DNA of 64,000 nucleotides from Sheuella amnicola. GTDB taxonomy: Bacteria; Pseudomonadota; Gammaproteobacteria; Burkholderiales; Burkholderiaceae_B. Under the pieces are notes generated by a model. That model searched no databases, was not told the DNA's origin, and saw only the letters and a list, made by a program, of their open reading frames with translations. The position numbers were made by a program, and so were the translations under genes. The DNA lies in NCBI RefSeq assembly GCF_010499255.1, contig NZ_JAAGRN010000001.1, forward strand, positions 493,121-557,120, given 5' to 3'. Positions 24,967 through 35,423 of this stretch are shown piece after piece (the stretch's first letter is position 1; the number at the start of each line of letters is the position of its first letter).

Positions 24967-26796
24967 TTAATCTTTAACCCGCGGTAACCTGATCAAAAAT
25001 TCAGCCCCGCCACCTGCGGCGGGCCTGAACTCGATGCTGCCCTTTTTTCTGTCGAGTAAAGCACGGCAAAGCCAGAGGCCCAATCCTGTGCCATGAGACT
25101 TGTTGGTGAGCAGCAAATCGAAAATCTCCGTCTGGGACTCGGGATCAATTCCACTTCCGTTATCGGCAACGCTGATCGTTGCCACATCATCATCAGATTC
25201 AATATGAATCGTGATGCGACGATCTTGTCTATCGACATCAGTTAACGCATCCACTGCATTGGTGAACAAGTTGAGCAATACCTGCCGGATCTCGCTTGCG
25301 TTGATCAACGCCTGACAATCATCGTCGAATTCTTTAACAACTTCGATTCCGTGACTCTTGAAGTCATAAGCAGATAGATTTAATACGAATTCGACCAGAC
25401 TGACCAGATCGCATGGTTCGATGTTGGCATCACCCTCCTGAAACGCAGAGCGAAGAGTTTTGACAGTATCAACCGCACGATCGACTTCGGATTCGAGCCA
25501 ATTCAACTCTTTAATTAGATCTTGATTATCAATCCCGTTCTTGCCGATCTTGAGTCGCAGATACTGAAGCGTCAACTTAATCGAACCAAGCGGCTGATTG
25601 ACTTCATGCACCACTGAAGCAGACAGCGCACCCGTGGCTACCGTCTTATTCACCCTTAGCAAAGATCCGATCAACTTGTTCTTTTCATCATTTAACTCAA
25701 CCAGCTGCTTACGTTCTTCTGAAGTGGCCGCCAGACGCATCAGCACGTAGATAAATTGCCGTGCTGTGTAAAGCATGACGAAAATCAAAACAAAAACGAC
25801 ATTGGTCATCACCTGGGACGAGATCATGTGAAACCCGGTGAAAAATCCCAACATGCCTCTAAATAACCACAACACACCGTGCGCGAGCGAAATGATGATC
25901 ATCACACGCACATAGACATTCGGTGCATTCGATAGGGTCCAGATGCGATATCCGAAATATATATGCACAAGTCCAAAAACCAGTCCGACAATCAGGCCGA
26001 TACTAGACTTTAAACCCGAGTGCCCAATGACTGCGATTTGGCGCACGGCTACAAAGTTGTCGCGTATCTTCTGGATCAATTCATTCAAGGACTGGCGACC
26101 TTCTTTTGTCATGGACATTAGATCGGACCGACCAAATGCGAATAATGCATCGGCACGCAGATCAAACCGCGCTTGCGTGGCAGCCTCACCATTACAGGCC
26201 ACGGCTTGCTGCACACGCGAAATCGTGTGACGCTGTAAGCGTGTGTTGGCAAGCTCCTGCAAAGCTACGGCTTGCGAGACAGGTTCAAGCGTGGCTTTGG
26301 AGCCTTGCTCAAACACGCGAACATAGGTAGTTTGTCCGCCTTTGAGATCCGCAATAGTGACCGAATCCCAACCGTCTTTAACCTGGCCACGCACATCAAC
26401 CATCCGTGTACCCAAACGCGCAGGACCAGGCGCTACGCACACATCGCTATACGATCCTGGAATAAGCGATGCGTGATAGTCATCGTTGAGATACACCGTG
26501 GCTGCATTGTTGAACGCACCACCGCCGGTGCGGTAATACACTACGCGGCTAATGCTCTGCGGTATGTTGATATTGTTAAAACCGTTGCCCAACGGATTGC
26601 GCAGCGATCCCACATTAGCGTAATCGTTGGGGTGATTAAAGGTGCGTACACCAGACGTGGTGCTTGCGCATCCGGCTAAAAGCGCAATCGATGCTATTAA
26701 TACTGCATGCGCAGCAAACATGACAAATCGTTGCGATGTTCCGACTGTTTGAACTTGAGAAACAGAAGTTAATACCGTTTGTTTGGATGTACGCAT
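24967..26796 (-). CDS. Lipoprotein/truncated OmpA-like domain fused to sensor histidine kinase
   Basis: A 609-aa chimera. Residues 1-43 are a long signal sequence with a lipobox LLAGC (Cys43). Residues 44-200 resemble the N-terminal part of Bordetella-type OmpA-family lipoproteins, and residues 212-260 are the first half of an OmpA peptidoglycan-binding domain that stops at VIGHS. From residue 261 the sequence changes to three membrane segments (about 265-289, 296-318, 328-352). An HisKA domain follows (VVHEVNQPLGSIK, His397), then an HATPase domain with N box NLFTNAVDAL, G1 DNGSGI and G2 GTGLGLWL. Three membrane spans would put the N-part in the periplasm and the kinase in the cytoplasm, so the fusion is topologically sensible. 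No response regulator gene adjoins. Confidence 0.85.
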   Translation of the reverse strand: MRTSKQTVLTSVSQVQTVGTSQRFVMFAAHAVLIASIALLAGCASTTSGVRTFNHPNDYANVGSLRNPLGNGFNNINIPQSISRVVYYRTGGGAFNNAATVYLNDDYHASLIPGSYSDVCVAPGPARLGTRMVDVRGQVKDGWDSVTIADLKGGQTTYVRVFEQGSKATLEPVSQAVALQELANTRLQRHTISRVQQAVACNGEAATQARFDLRADALFAFGRSDLMSMTKEGRQSLNELIQKIRDNFVAVRQIAVIGHSGLKSSIGLIVGLVFGLVHIYFGYRIWTLSNAPNVYVRVMIIISLAHGVLWLFRGMLGFFTGFHMISSQVMTNVVFVLIFVMLYTARQFIYVLMRLAATSEERKQLVELNDEKNKLIGSLLRVNKTVATGALSASVVHEVNQPLGSIKLTLQYLRLKIGKNGIDNQDLIKELNWLESEVDRAVDTVKTLRSAFQEGDANIEPCDLVSLVEFVLNLSAYDFKSHGIEVVKEFDDDCQALINASEIRQVLLNLFTNAVDALTDVDRQDRRITIHIESDDDVATISVADNGSGIDPESQTEIFDLLLTNKSHGTGLGLWLCRALLDRKKGSIEFRPAAGGGAEFLIRLPRVKD

Positions 26797-27202
26797 AACT
26801 TATTCAATCGCCGCCATAAATTCAAAAAATGAATTGCTTTAAATGATCGCTTTGACAAGCAATAAAAATTGCAGGCGCATGTAACCGATCATTAATGGAT
26901 GCGACGATAAGTGATGGAAGTAACAGTGACAATTCGCTCCGGAGCGTACAACTTTGCTCCCGATCCCATTAGCATAATCCTGTGAAAGCCGCACCAAATA
27001 ATGCTATTGAGGGATCAATGCAAATTAAGTTCAAGAATTTCCAGAATGAAAATTAGTTGTTTCAATTTGTTTACCTCACAACAGTTTTTAATTTTTGTCA
27101 TGAATTGCGGGTAAATATCGAGGCGTACTCTGAAGAGATAATCACCAAAAATTGATATCGTTAGTACTCAAGTTTTGAAAATCAATTTTCAAAATTAAAG
27201 CC
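26797..27202. other. Intergenic region without a recognised gene
   Basis: About 400 bp of AT-rich sequence between the chimeric kinase gene and the cytochrome c' terminator. It holds a 12-bp palindrome CGCTCCGGAGCG at 26935-26946 and a 10-bp AT-rich hairpin TTTTGAAAAT/ATTTTCAAAA at 27173-27194. It must contain the kinase promoter, but I could not place its boxes. I see no supported coding frame or RNA gene in it. Confidence 0.5.
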
Positions 27203-27235
27203 AAAAAAAACGATGAACTTAGTTCATCGTTTTTT
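27203..27235. terminator. Bidirectional intrinsic terminator after cytochrome c' gene
   Basis: A stem CGATGAA/TTCATCG with a 5-nt loop is extended by an A run (27203-27210) and a T run (27230-27235), so either strand shows a hairpin with a U tail. It lies about 20 bp past the stop of the cytochrome c' gene on the minus strand. Confidence 0.8.
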
Positions 27236-27254
27236 GAGAAAGCAAAAAAAGGAA

Positions 27255-27731
27255 TTATTTTTTAGCGCGGAATGTATCGTGACAGGCCTTGCAGCTTGCA
27301 CCGACATCGCCGTAAGCCGCGCGCAATTTTTCAAGATCGCCCGAGTCGGCTGCGGCGACCAATTTGGTCATCGCGCCATTGAATTTGTCCTGCGCTGCCT
27401 TGAAACCTGCAGCATCGGACCAGACATCGGGTTTGGCAGAACTACTCACGGACTTGGAGTCGGCGGTGAAACCGGCCCAGGGCAAACCGGACAAGGTTTT
27501 AAGGATGGCCACGTTTGCCTTGATGGCTGCCGCATCGTAAGGGGCTTGGCCTTTGATGACGGGTTGCATACGCCCCATGTGTGAACCCATTAGCGTGAAA
27601 GCCGACTGACGGTATTTGACCGCGTCTTCAGGCTTGGCAAACTGGGCATGTGCGGAGCCGGCCCAAAGCGATCCGGCCAAAGAACATGTGACTGCGATCA
27701 AAGATAATGTTTTCAAGATGATTCTCCGCAT
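27255..27731 (-). CDS. Cytochrome c' (C-terminal haem)
   Basis: Periplasmic four-helix-bundle c-type cytochrome of 158 aa. The signal peptide ends near AHAQ/FAKPEDAVKYRQ, and the single haem-binding CKACH lies close to the C-terminus (about residue 149), as in class II cytochromes c. Family members bind NO and can lower its toxicity or shuttle electrons. It is a single gene with a strong terminator behind it, 63 bp downstream of purB on the same strand. Confidence 0.93.
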   Translation of the reverse strand: MRRIILKTLSLIAVTCSLAGSLWAGSAHAQFAKPEDAVKYRQSAFTLMGSHMGRMQPVIKGQAPYDAAAIKANVAILKTLSGLPWAGFTADSKSVSSSAKPDVWSDAAGFKAAQDKFNGAMTKLVAAADSGDLEKLRAAYGDVGASCKACHDTFRAKK

Positions 27732-27794
27732 GAAAAGTATAGTTTTACTGGTTTTGATGACGAGCCTGTTACAGGAACTACTTTACTGGGGTCA

Positions 27795-29267
<1,473 letters not shown>

Positions 29268-29300
29268 CTAACCGGGTATTTAAATTATTCTTCGTACCAA

Positions 29301-29912
29301 ATGAAACTCATATCTTCTCTGACCAGTCCCTACGTTCGTAAAGTCCGCATCGTGATGTCCGAAAAAAAACTCGACTACCACATGGAGCTCGAAAACGTCT
29401 GGTCACCGGATACTAAAATCCAGAGTTTCAATCCTTTGGGCAAAGTACCCTGCCTGATTAATGAAGATGGCACAGCTTTATATGACTCGCGCGTGATCGT
29501 CGAATATCTGGATACACTTTCACCGGTTGGTCGCCTGATTCCTCAAAGCGGACGCGAACGCGCGACCGTCAAGTGCTGGGAAGCCCTGGCTGATGGCACG
29601 CTGGACGCCTGTATTGCGATTTTTCTGGAAACCAAGCGTCCTGAAGCGCAGCAAAGTCCCGACTGGCTAGACCGTCAGTACGGCAAAATACGGGCCGCGC
29701 TGACAACCATGGAATCACACTTAGGCGAACAAAACTACTGCATGGGTGTAAATTACAGCCTGGCCGATATTGCGGTGGGTTGCGCCTTAGGCTATCTGGA
29801 CTTGAGGTTCAGCCACGTCGACTGGAGGGCTGATCATCCCAATCTGGATCGTCTCTACAAAAAACTGTCGGCGCGCCCCGCTTTCATAGAAACTGCGCCA
29901 CCGACAGTCTGA
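29301..29912 (+). CDS. Glutathione S-transferase family protein
   Basis: A 203-aa GST with the thioredoxin-like N-terminal domain (MKLISSLTSPYVRKVRIVMSEKKLDY), where Ser near residue 8-9 is the likely glutathione-activating residue. The cis-Pro segment is GKVPCL and the glutathione-binding pair is DSRVIVEYLD. The all-helical C-domain follows. Start chosen at the ATG opening the beta strand; an in-frame TTG at 29259 is less likely. Divergent from purB and convergent, after 9 bp, with the acyl-CoA dehydrogenase gene. Confidence 0.92.
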   Translation: MKLISSLTSPYVRKVRIVMSEKKLDYHMELENVWSPDTKIQSFNPLGKVPCLINEDGTALYDSRVIVEYLDTLSPVGRLIPQSGRERATVKCWEALADGTLDACIAIFLETKRPEAQQSPDWLDRQYGKIRAALTTMESHLGEQNYCMGVNYSLADIAVGCALGYLDLRFSHVDWRADHPNLDRLYKKLSARPAFIETAPPTV

Positions 29913-29921
29913 TCCGGCGTT

Positions 29922-31064
29922 TTACTCAAGATCTTTTTCAAGTGTGCGAGCAATGATTTCTTTCATGACCTCGCTGCTGCCGCCATAAATGCGTCCAACA
30001 CGCGCATCCACCCAGGCCGTGCCGACGACATATTCGGTCATATACCCATAGCCGCCATGCAATTGCAGAAACTCATCAAGCAAGCGTGATTGCATTTCAG
30101 TTGCGTTAAGCTTGGCCATGGCCGCACGTTCGGGGGTGAGTTTGCGATCGAAATGTAGCCTCAGGCAATCATCGACAAACGTGCGCAACATGACAAACTG
30201 CGCCTTGGCTTCGGCAAGCTTAAAGCGCGTGTTCTGATATGACAGCACCGAATTGCCAAAGATTTTGCGGTCGCGCGTGTATTCGATCGTTTTGGCCAAA
30301 AAGGTCTCGATCGACGCAGCCGCGCGCACCGCGATCACCAGGCGCTCTTGCGCAAGTTCGTGCATCAGATATTTGAAGCCCAAGTTTTCTTCGCCAAGGC
30401 GATTCGAGACTGGCACGCGAACGTTGTCGAAATAGAGCTCTGATGTGTCTTGCGAGCGCAACCCGATCTTTTTAAGTTTGCGACCTTTCGAAAATCCGGG
30501 CGTGCCCTCTTCAACCACGATCAGCGAAATGCCTTTGGCACCCGCATCCGGATCGGTCTTGGCGATCACGATCACGATGCCGGTGTTTTGGCCGTTGGAG
30601 ATGAAAGTTTTCTGGCCATTGATTACATAGTGATCCCCGTCGCGCACCGCAGTCGTGCGCACGGACTTCAGGTCGCTGCCGGTGCCGGGTTCGGTCATCG
30701 CAATCGATCCGATCAGCTCGCCACTTGCCATTTTGGGCAACCACTTATCGCGTTGCTCGGGCGTGCCGTAGGTGTAAATGTATGGCGCGACGATATCCGA
30801 ATGCAACGGGAACCCGACGCCCACGCAGTTGGCACGCCCAAACTCTTCGATCAAAACGGCCGAATGCCCAAAGTCACCGCTGCCGCCAAAAGGCTCAGGC
30901 AACATAGGATTCAATAAGCCTTCTTGGCCGGCCTTGAGCCAGACGGACTTGGGCACTATGCCCTGCTCTTCCCAGTCTGCATAAAAAGGAGTGATTTCCT
31001 TCTCGATAAAACGGCGCACCTGTGTACGAAACTGTTCGTGATCTTCGCGATAAACGTTACGCAT
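29922..31064 (-). CDS. Acyl-CoA dehydrogenase
   Basis: FAD acyl-CoA dehydrogenase of 380 aa. It has IAMTEPGTGSDLKSVRTTA near 121, GQKTFISNG, and the C-terminal LHGGYGYMTEYVVGTAWVDARVGRIYGGSSEVMKEII. The Glu of the medium-chain YEGT loop is Gly here (YGGSSE); Glu240 in ELAQERLVIA occupies the long-chain/isovaleryl base position. It lies 14 bp downstream of an acyl-CoA synthetase gene, so the two form a fatty-acid or branched-acid activation and oxidation pair. Confidence 0.94.
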   Translation of the reverse strand: MRNVYREDHEQFRTQVRRFIEKEITPFYADWEEQGIVPKSVWLKAGQEGLLNPMLPEPFGGSGDFGHSAVLIEEFGRANCVGVGFPLHSDIVAPYIYTYGTPEQRDKWLPKMASGELIGSIAMTEPGTGSDLKSVRTTAVRDGDHYVINGQKTFISNGQNTGIVIVIAKTDPDAGAKGISLIVVEEGTPGFSKGRKLKKIGLRSQDTSELYFDNVRVPVSNRLGEENLGFKYLMHELAQERLVIAVRAAASIETFLAKTIEYTRDRKIFGNSVLSYQNTRFKLAEAKAQFVMLRTFVDDCLRLHFDRKLTPERAAMAKLNATEMQSRLLDEFLQLHGGYGYMTEYVVGTAWVDARVGRIYGGSSEVMKEIIARTLEKDLE

Positions 31065-31078
31065 GAAATACCTTGAAT

Positions 31079-32665
31079 TTAGATAGATGGTCTGACTGAA
31101 TAACCTGCTTGCGGATCGGTTTTGAAGCGCTCTTTCAACACGCGGCGCAACAGTTTGCCGGTTTCGAGCCTGGGCAAATTCTGTTCGAACACGATCGTGC
31201 GCGGCATTTTCACTTTAGACAAATGCGGGCCGCAGAATTCGATAATCGAGTGGGCCAATGCTTGATCGCCCTGCGCAGGGTCACGCAACTGGATGATGGC
31301 TTTCGGGACTTGTCCGAATACATCATCCGGAACACCCACCACCGCTACGTCCTGCACGGCAGGGTGCTGGCTGATGGCGTTTTCGATTTCCTGCGGATAG
31401 ATATTGACGCCACCAGACAGGATGAGGTCAGTTCGGCGGTCGGCCATGTACAGATAGCCCTCTGCATCGACATAGCCCATGTCGCCATAGGTTGCCCAGC
31501 CTTGTTCGTTGTAGGCACTTTTGGTTTTTTCGGGATCGTTCCAGTAAGCAAAAGAAGGGCCACCCGAGAAATAGATTTTTCCGATTTCACCAGCCGGCAA
31601 TTCTTTGCCGGTGTCTTCATCAACGATATGCAATACGCCCAGCGTTGCACGACCAACCGATCCAGGATGCGTGCGCCACTCGGCAGAAGTGATAGTGGTC
31701 ACGCCAAAGCCTTCGGAACCCGCGTAATACTCGTAGACCACATCACCCCACCAATCAAGCAAGGCCTGTTTGACATGCACCGGACAAGGCGCAGCGGCAT
31801 GGATAGCCACGCGCATGGATTGCAGGTTGTATTGTTTGCGTGTGGCCTGGGGCAGCTCAAGCATGCGCACAAACATGGTCGGCACCCACTGCGAATGAGT
31901 CACTGAATACTTTTCGATTGCGGCTAATGCCTGCTCTGCATCGAATTTTTTCATGATGACCGCACAGCCGCCGTTTTCGATCGTGCGCATCACATAGCGC
32001 AGTGGCGCTGCGTGATAAAGCGGAGCGGGTGAAAGATATACGCTGTGCTCGTCAAACCCGAAGTTTTTCGCCCAGTTGACGACTTCGGTCTCGGGTTCGT
32101 CGCGCTTTTCCGCCGAGACCATGGCACGACGAATGCCTTTCGGAAAACCCGTTGTCCCGGATGAATAAAGCATGTCGCGACCTAAAGGACGCAACGGTAA
32201 CTCTCTGGAGGGATCAGCATCTGCAAGTGCGGCCTCATAGTCGGACAATGGACCGATGTGCTGTCGGTCCAGGTTTTTACCGACGCAAAAGGCTTTCAGG
32301 TGCTTAAGTTCGGGGCGCTTGAGCAATTCAATGGCAATGCCCGCGGTTTGTTCAGATACGAGTATGACCTCAGCATGGCTATCCAATGCGATGTGAGTTA
32401 ATTCAGGTTGCGTCAGGTGGGTACTGGCGGCGGTGAAATACAGACCTGTTCGACGGGCAGCCAAACCAATTTCGATGATTTCGGACCGGTTCTCCATGAC
32501 AACCAGCACTCCGGCACCGACGGGCAACCCCTGATCGATCAACCATACCGAGGCACGTTGAACACGATCATTTAATGTTTTGAATGTCAGGGTCTCACCG
32601 GATCCCAGATCAACCAGTGCTACGCGATCCGGTTGTTGTTGCGCCCAGCGATTCAACCTCGACAT
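31079..32665 (-). CDS. AMP-binding acyl-CoA synthetase
   Basis: ATP-dependent carboxylate-CoA ligase of 528 aa. Visible core motifs are the P-loop YSSGTTGFPKGIRRA near 167, YYAGSEGFG, YGDMGYVDAEGYLYMADRRTD and the C-terminal lysine region LETGKLLRRVLKERF. The chain-length preference cannot be told. It is the first gene of an operon with the acyl-CoA dehydrogenase 14 bp downstream, and lies 131 bp after mnmA. Confidence 0.93.
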   Translation of the reverse strand: MSRLNRWAQQQPDRVALVDLGSGETLTFKTLNDRVQRASVWLIDQGLPVGAGVLVVMENRSEIIEIGLAARRTGLYFTAASTHLTQPELTHIALDSHAEVILVSEQTAGIAIELLKRPELKHLKAFCVGKNLDRQHIGPLSDYEAALADADPSRELPLRPLGRDMLYSSGTTGFPKGIRRAMVSAEKRDEPETEVVNWAKNFGFDEHSVYLSPAPLYHAAPLRYVMRTIENGGCAVIMKKFDAEQALAAIEKYSVTHSQWVPTMFVRMLELPQATRKQYNLQSMRVAIHAAAPCPVHVKQALLDWWGDVVYEYYAGSEGFGVTTITSAEWRTHPGSVGRATLGVLHIVDEDTGKELPAGEIGKIYFSGGPSFAYWNDPEKTKSAYNEQGWATYGDMGYVDAEGYLYMADRRTDLILSGGVNIYPQEIENAISQHPAVQDVAVVGVPDDVFGQVPKAIIQLRDPAQGDQALAHSIIEFCGPHLSKVKMPRTIVFEQNLPRLETGKLLRRVLKERFKTDPQAGYSVRPSI

Positions 32666-32796
32666 ACCGCCCCTCTCCAGTCAACACTTGATTTCTTTGA
32701 GCGATAGTAGTTTGACAGTACAGATGGGTCAATTCTGCATTTCGGAATGTACGGTTTGCCCCGCAAAAAGCAGGGTTTTCACGAATAAGGCTTAAA

Positions 32797-33924
32797 TCAG
32801 CTGATGATTCCACCACCCAGACAAACATCGCCGTCATACAGCACGGCTGATTGTCCGGGCGTCACCGCCCACTGCGGATCGGGGAAAGTCAATTCGAAGC
32901 CATCAGCATCCGAGGCGACCAGCCTGCAGGCGGCATCTGCCTGTCGATAACGGGTTTTGGCGGCATAGTTGCCAAGTACCGGTCCCTGCCCGTCTACCCA
33001 ACTGACTTGATCCGCCTTTAGCTGATGGCTTAACAACCAGGGATGATCATGTCCGTCCACCACGTACAAGGTATTGGTTGCCAAATCTTTGCGGGCGACA
33101 TACCAGGTCGCACCGGTGCCATCGGCTTGCTGATAGCCTTTAACCCCGCCTATGCCCAAGCCCTTGCGCTGGCCCAGCGTGTAAAACGACAAACCGTGAT
33201 GTGTACCGACTTGTTTGCCGTCTTCGGTTCTGATCGCGCCGGGTTGTGTCGGCAGGTAACGATTCAGAAATTCGCGAAACGGACGCTCGCCAATAAAGCA
33301 GATACCGGTCGAATCCTTTTTGGCGGCGTTGGGAAGGCCCAGCTCTTGCGCTATGCGACGGACTTCAGTTTTGGGGATTTCGCCAAGAGGAAACAAAGTG
33401 CGCGACAGTTGCGCCTGATTCAAGCGATGCAGAAAATAGCTTTGATCTTTAGTGTGATCGAGCGCCTTAAGTAGCTGGAACCGCTGTCCATGATCAGTTT
33501 GCACCGACCTTACCCGTGCATAATGGCCCGTAGCGATGTGATCAGCCCCCAGGCTCATGGCGTGATCCAGAAAGGCCTTGAACTTGATTTCAGCATTACA
33601 CAGGACATCGGGATTAGGGGTGCGTCCGGCTGAATATTCACGCAAAAAATCGGCAAAAACCCGGTCTTTGTATTCGGCAGCAAAATTGACCGCCTCGATA
33701 TCGACACCCACCACGTCTGCAACGCTGGCGGCATCAAGCCAGTCCTGACGGGTCGAGCAGTACTCGGAATCGTCGTCATCTTCCCAGTTTTTCATGAACA
33801 AGCCGACGACTTCATAGCCCTGCTGTTTAAGCAGCCATGCGGTCACGGACGAGTCCACGCCGCCGGACATGCCGACGACCACGCGTTTTTTAGTGCCAGA
33901 GGAAGAAACAACAGATTCAATCAT
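32797..33924 (-). CDS. mnmA: tRNA-specific 2-thiouridylase MnmA
   Basis: Thiolates U34 of tRNA Glu, Gln and Lys, using sulfur relayed to its cysteines and ATP activation. The 375 aa include the PP-loop [10 protein letters not shown] near 19, and the two catalytic Cys in [12 protein letters not shown] and [14 protein letters not shown]. The ATG is 69 bp from the divergent pntAA start. Confidence 0.97.
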   Translation of the reverse strand: MIESVVSSSGTKKRVVVGMSGGVDSSVTAWLLKQQGYEVVGLFMKNWEDDDDSEYCSTRQDWLDAASVADVVGVDIEAVNFAAEYKDRVFADFLREYSAGRTPNPDVLCNAEIKFKAFLDHAMSLGADHIATGHYARVRSVQTDHGQRFQLLKALDHTKDQSYFLHRLNQAQLSRTLFPLGEIPKTEVRRIAQELGLPNAAKKDSTGICFIGERPFREFLNRYLPTQPGAIRTEDGKQVGTHHGLSFYTLGQRKGLGIGGVKGYQQADGTGATWYVARKDLATNTLYVVDGHDHPWLLSHQLKADQVSWVDGQGPVLGNYAAKTRYRQADAACRLVASDADGFELTFPDPQWAVTPGQSAVLYDGDVCLGGGIIS

Positions 33925-33993
33925 GATGGTTTTATTGTATTCCCTTAGTGTATAAACGAAGGAACCCTAAAAATAACCAGAAAGGAGACGTGT

Positions 33994-35112
33994 ATGCGCA
34001 TCGGAATTCCGCGCGAAACCCGTGACGGTGAAACCCGTGTGGCTGCCACGCCCGAAACAGTCAAAAAATACGTTGCCACAGGCCATCAGGTCTTAATCGA
34101 GCGTCAAGCAGGCAAAGCCGCGCACTTCGACGATGGGGCGTATGAGCAGGCCGGCGCGGTATTAACCGATTCCAATGATGCCCTAGGGGCCGATCTGGTC
34201 CTGAAAGTTCGGGCGCCCGATGCGGAAGAATTGTCCAAAATGCGCCGTACGGCTTTTCTGGTTGGCATGCTGGATCCGTTTGATGCCGCAAGCAACGATG
34301 CCATTGCGGCTGCCGGTCTGACGGCGTTTGCGCTTGAGGCAGCTCCCCGCACGACCCGCGCGCAAAGTCTGGATGTGCTGTCCTCGCAAGCCAACCTGGC
34401 CGGATACAAGGCGGTTTTGCTTGGCGCACACTACTACGGGAAGATGTTTCCGATGATGATGACCGCTGCCGGCACCATCAAAGCTGCGCGCGTGGTTGTA
34501 CTGGGCACAGGTGTCGCCGGATTGCAGGCCATCGCCACGGCCAAGCGGCTAGGCGCCGTGGTTGAGGCGTCGGATGTGCGCCCTGCAGCCAAAGAACAGG
34601 TCGAATCATTAGGGGCGAAATTCATTGATGTGCCGTTCGAAACTGATGAAGAGCGCGAAATCGCCCAAGGCGTCGGTGGCTATGCCCGCCCCATGCCGGC
34701 TGCGTGGATGGCTCGCCAGGCAACGCTTGTTGCCGAACGCTGTAAACAGGCCGATATTGTGATTTCCACTGCACTGATCCCGGGACGCCCTGCTCCCACC
34801 CTGATTTCGGCCGAAACGGTCCGGTCGATGAAGCCGGGCTCGGTCATCATAGATCTGGCCGTCGAACGTGGTGGCAATTGCCCTCTATCGCAAAAAGGCA
34901 AGGTCGTGCAGGAGCACGATGTCACGCTGGTCGGCCTGACCAATCTACCCGGCATGCTGGCTACCGATGCGTCGGCACTCTATTCGCGCAACGTGATGGA
35001 CTTTCTCAAGCTCATCATCGACAAGGATGGCAAGCTGGTCATCAACCGCGAAGACGATATCGTTACGGCCTGCCTGATCTGCGAAGACGGAAAAAATCTG
35101 AGGAACGCATAA
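33994..35112 (+). CDS. pntAA: NAD(P) transhydrogenase subunit alpha part 1
   Basis: NAD(H)-binding domain I of the proton-translocating transhydrogenase, 372 aa, on the cytoplasmic face. It shows RIGIPRETRDGETRVAATPETV at the start and the Rossmann segment VVVLGTGVAGLQAIATAKRLGAVVEASDVRP near 165. A strong AAGGAGACGTGT ribosome site precedes the ATG. The stop overlaps the pntAB start (TAATG). The subunit is split, as in many alpha- and betaproteobacteria, with the membrane part encoded separately next door. Confidence 0.97.
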   Translation: MRIGIPRETRDGETRVAATPETVKKYVATGHQVLIERQAGKAAHFDDGAYEQAGAVLTDSNDALGADLVLKVRAPDAEELSKMRRTAFLVGMLDPFDAASNDAIAAAGLTAFALEAAPRTTRAQSLDVLSSQANLAGYKAVLLGAHYYGKMFPMMMTAAGTIKAARVVVLGTGVAGLQAIATAKRLGAVVEASDVRPAAKEQVESLGAKFIDVPFETDEEREIAQGVGGYARPMPAAWMARQATLVAERCKQADIVISTALIPGRPAPTLISAETVRSMKPGSVIIDLAVERGGNCPLSQKGKVVQEHDVTLVGLTNLPGMLATDASALYSRNVMDFLKLIIDKDGKLVINREDDIVTACLICEDGKNLRNA

Positions 35113-35423
35113 TGGACGCGATCAATCCAACCATCATCAATCTGATTATCTTCGTGCTGGCCATCTACGTGGGATACCACGTAGTCTGGAATGTCACGCC
35201 CGCTTTGCACACCCCGTTGATGGCAGTGACCAACGCGATTTCCGCCATCGTAATTGTCGGGGCGATGCTGGCCGCCGCGCTGACGGAAGACGGACTGGCC
35301 CGATCCATGGGGGTCTTCGCAACCGCGCTTGCCGCGGTCAATGTGTTTGGCGGCTTTCTTGTTACGCGCCGGATGCTTGAAATGTTCAAGAAAAAAGCCA
35401 CTAAGGCCGGAGACAAAGCATGA
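35112..35423 (+). CDS. pntAB: NAD(P) transhydrogenase subunit alpha part 2
   Basis: Small membrane subunit of 103 aa with three to four transmembrane helices, forming part of the proton channel domain II. It begins MDAINPTIINLIIFVLAIYVGYHVVW. The start ATG overlaps the pntAA stop by 1 nt and the stop overlaps the pntB start by 4 bp, so the three subunits are coupled. The frame is open upstream inside pntAA, but the family start is here. Confidence 0.95.
   Translation: MDAINPTIINLIIFVLAIYVGYHVVWNVTPALHTPLMAVTNAISAIVIVGAMLAAALTEDGLARSMGVFATALAAVNVFGGFLVTRRMLEMFKKKATKAGDKA

Noticed and set aside
26833..26872. Small inverted repeats GCAAT/ATTGC and ATTGCTT/AAGCAAT upstream of the kinase gene
   Set aside because: Short, overlapping and AT-rich; expected by chance in this region.
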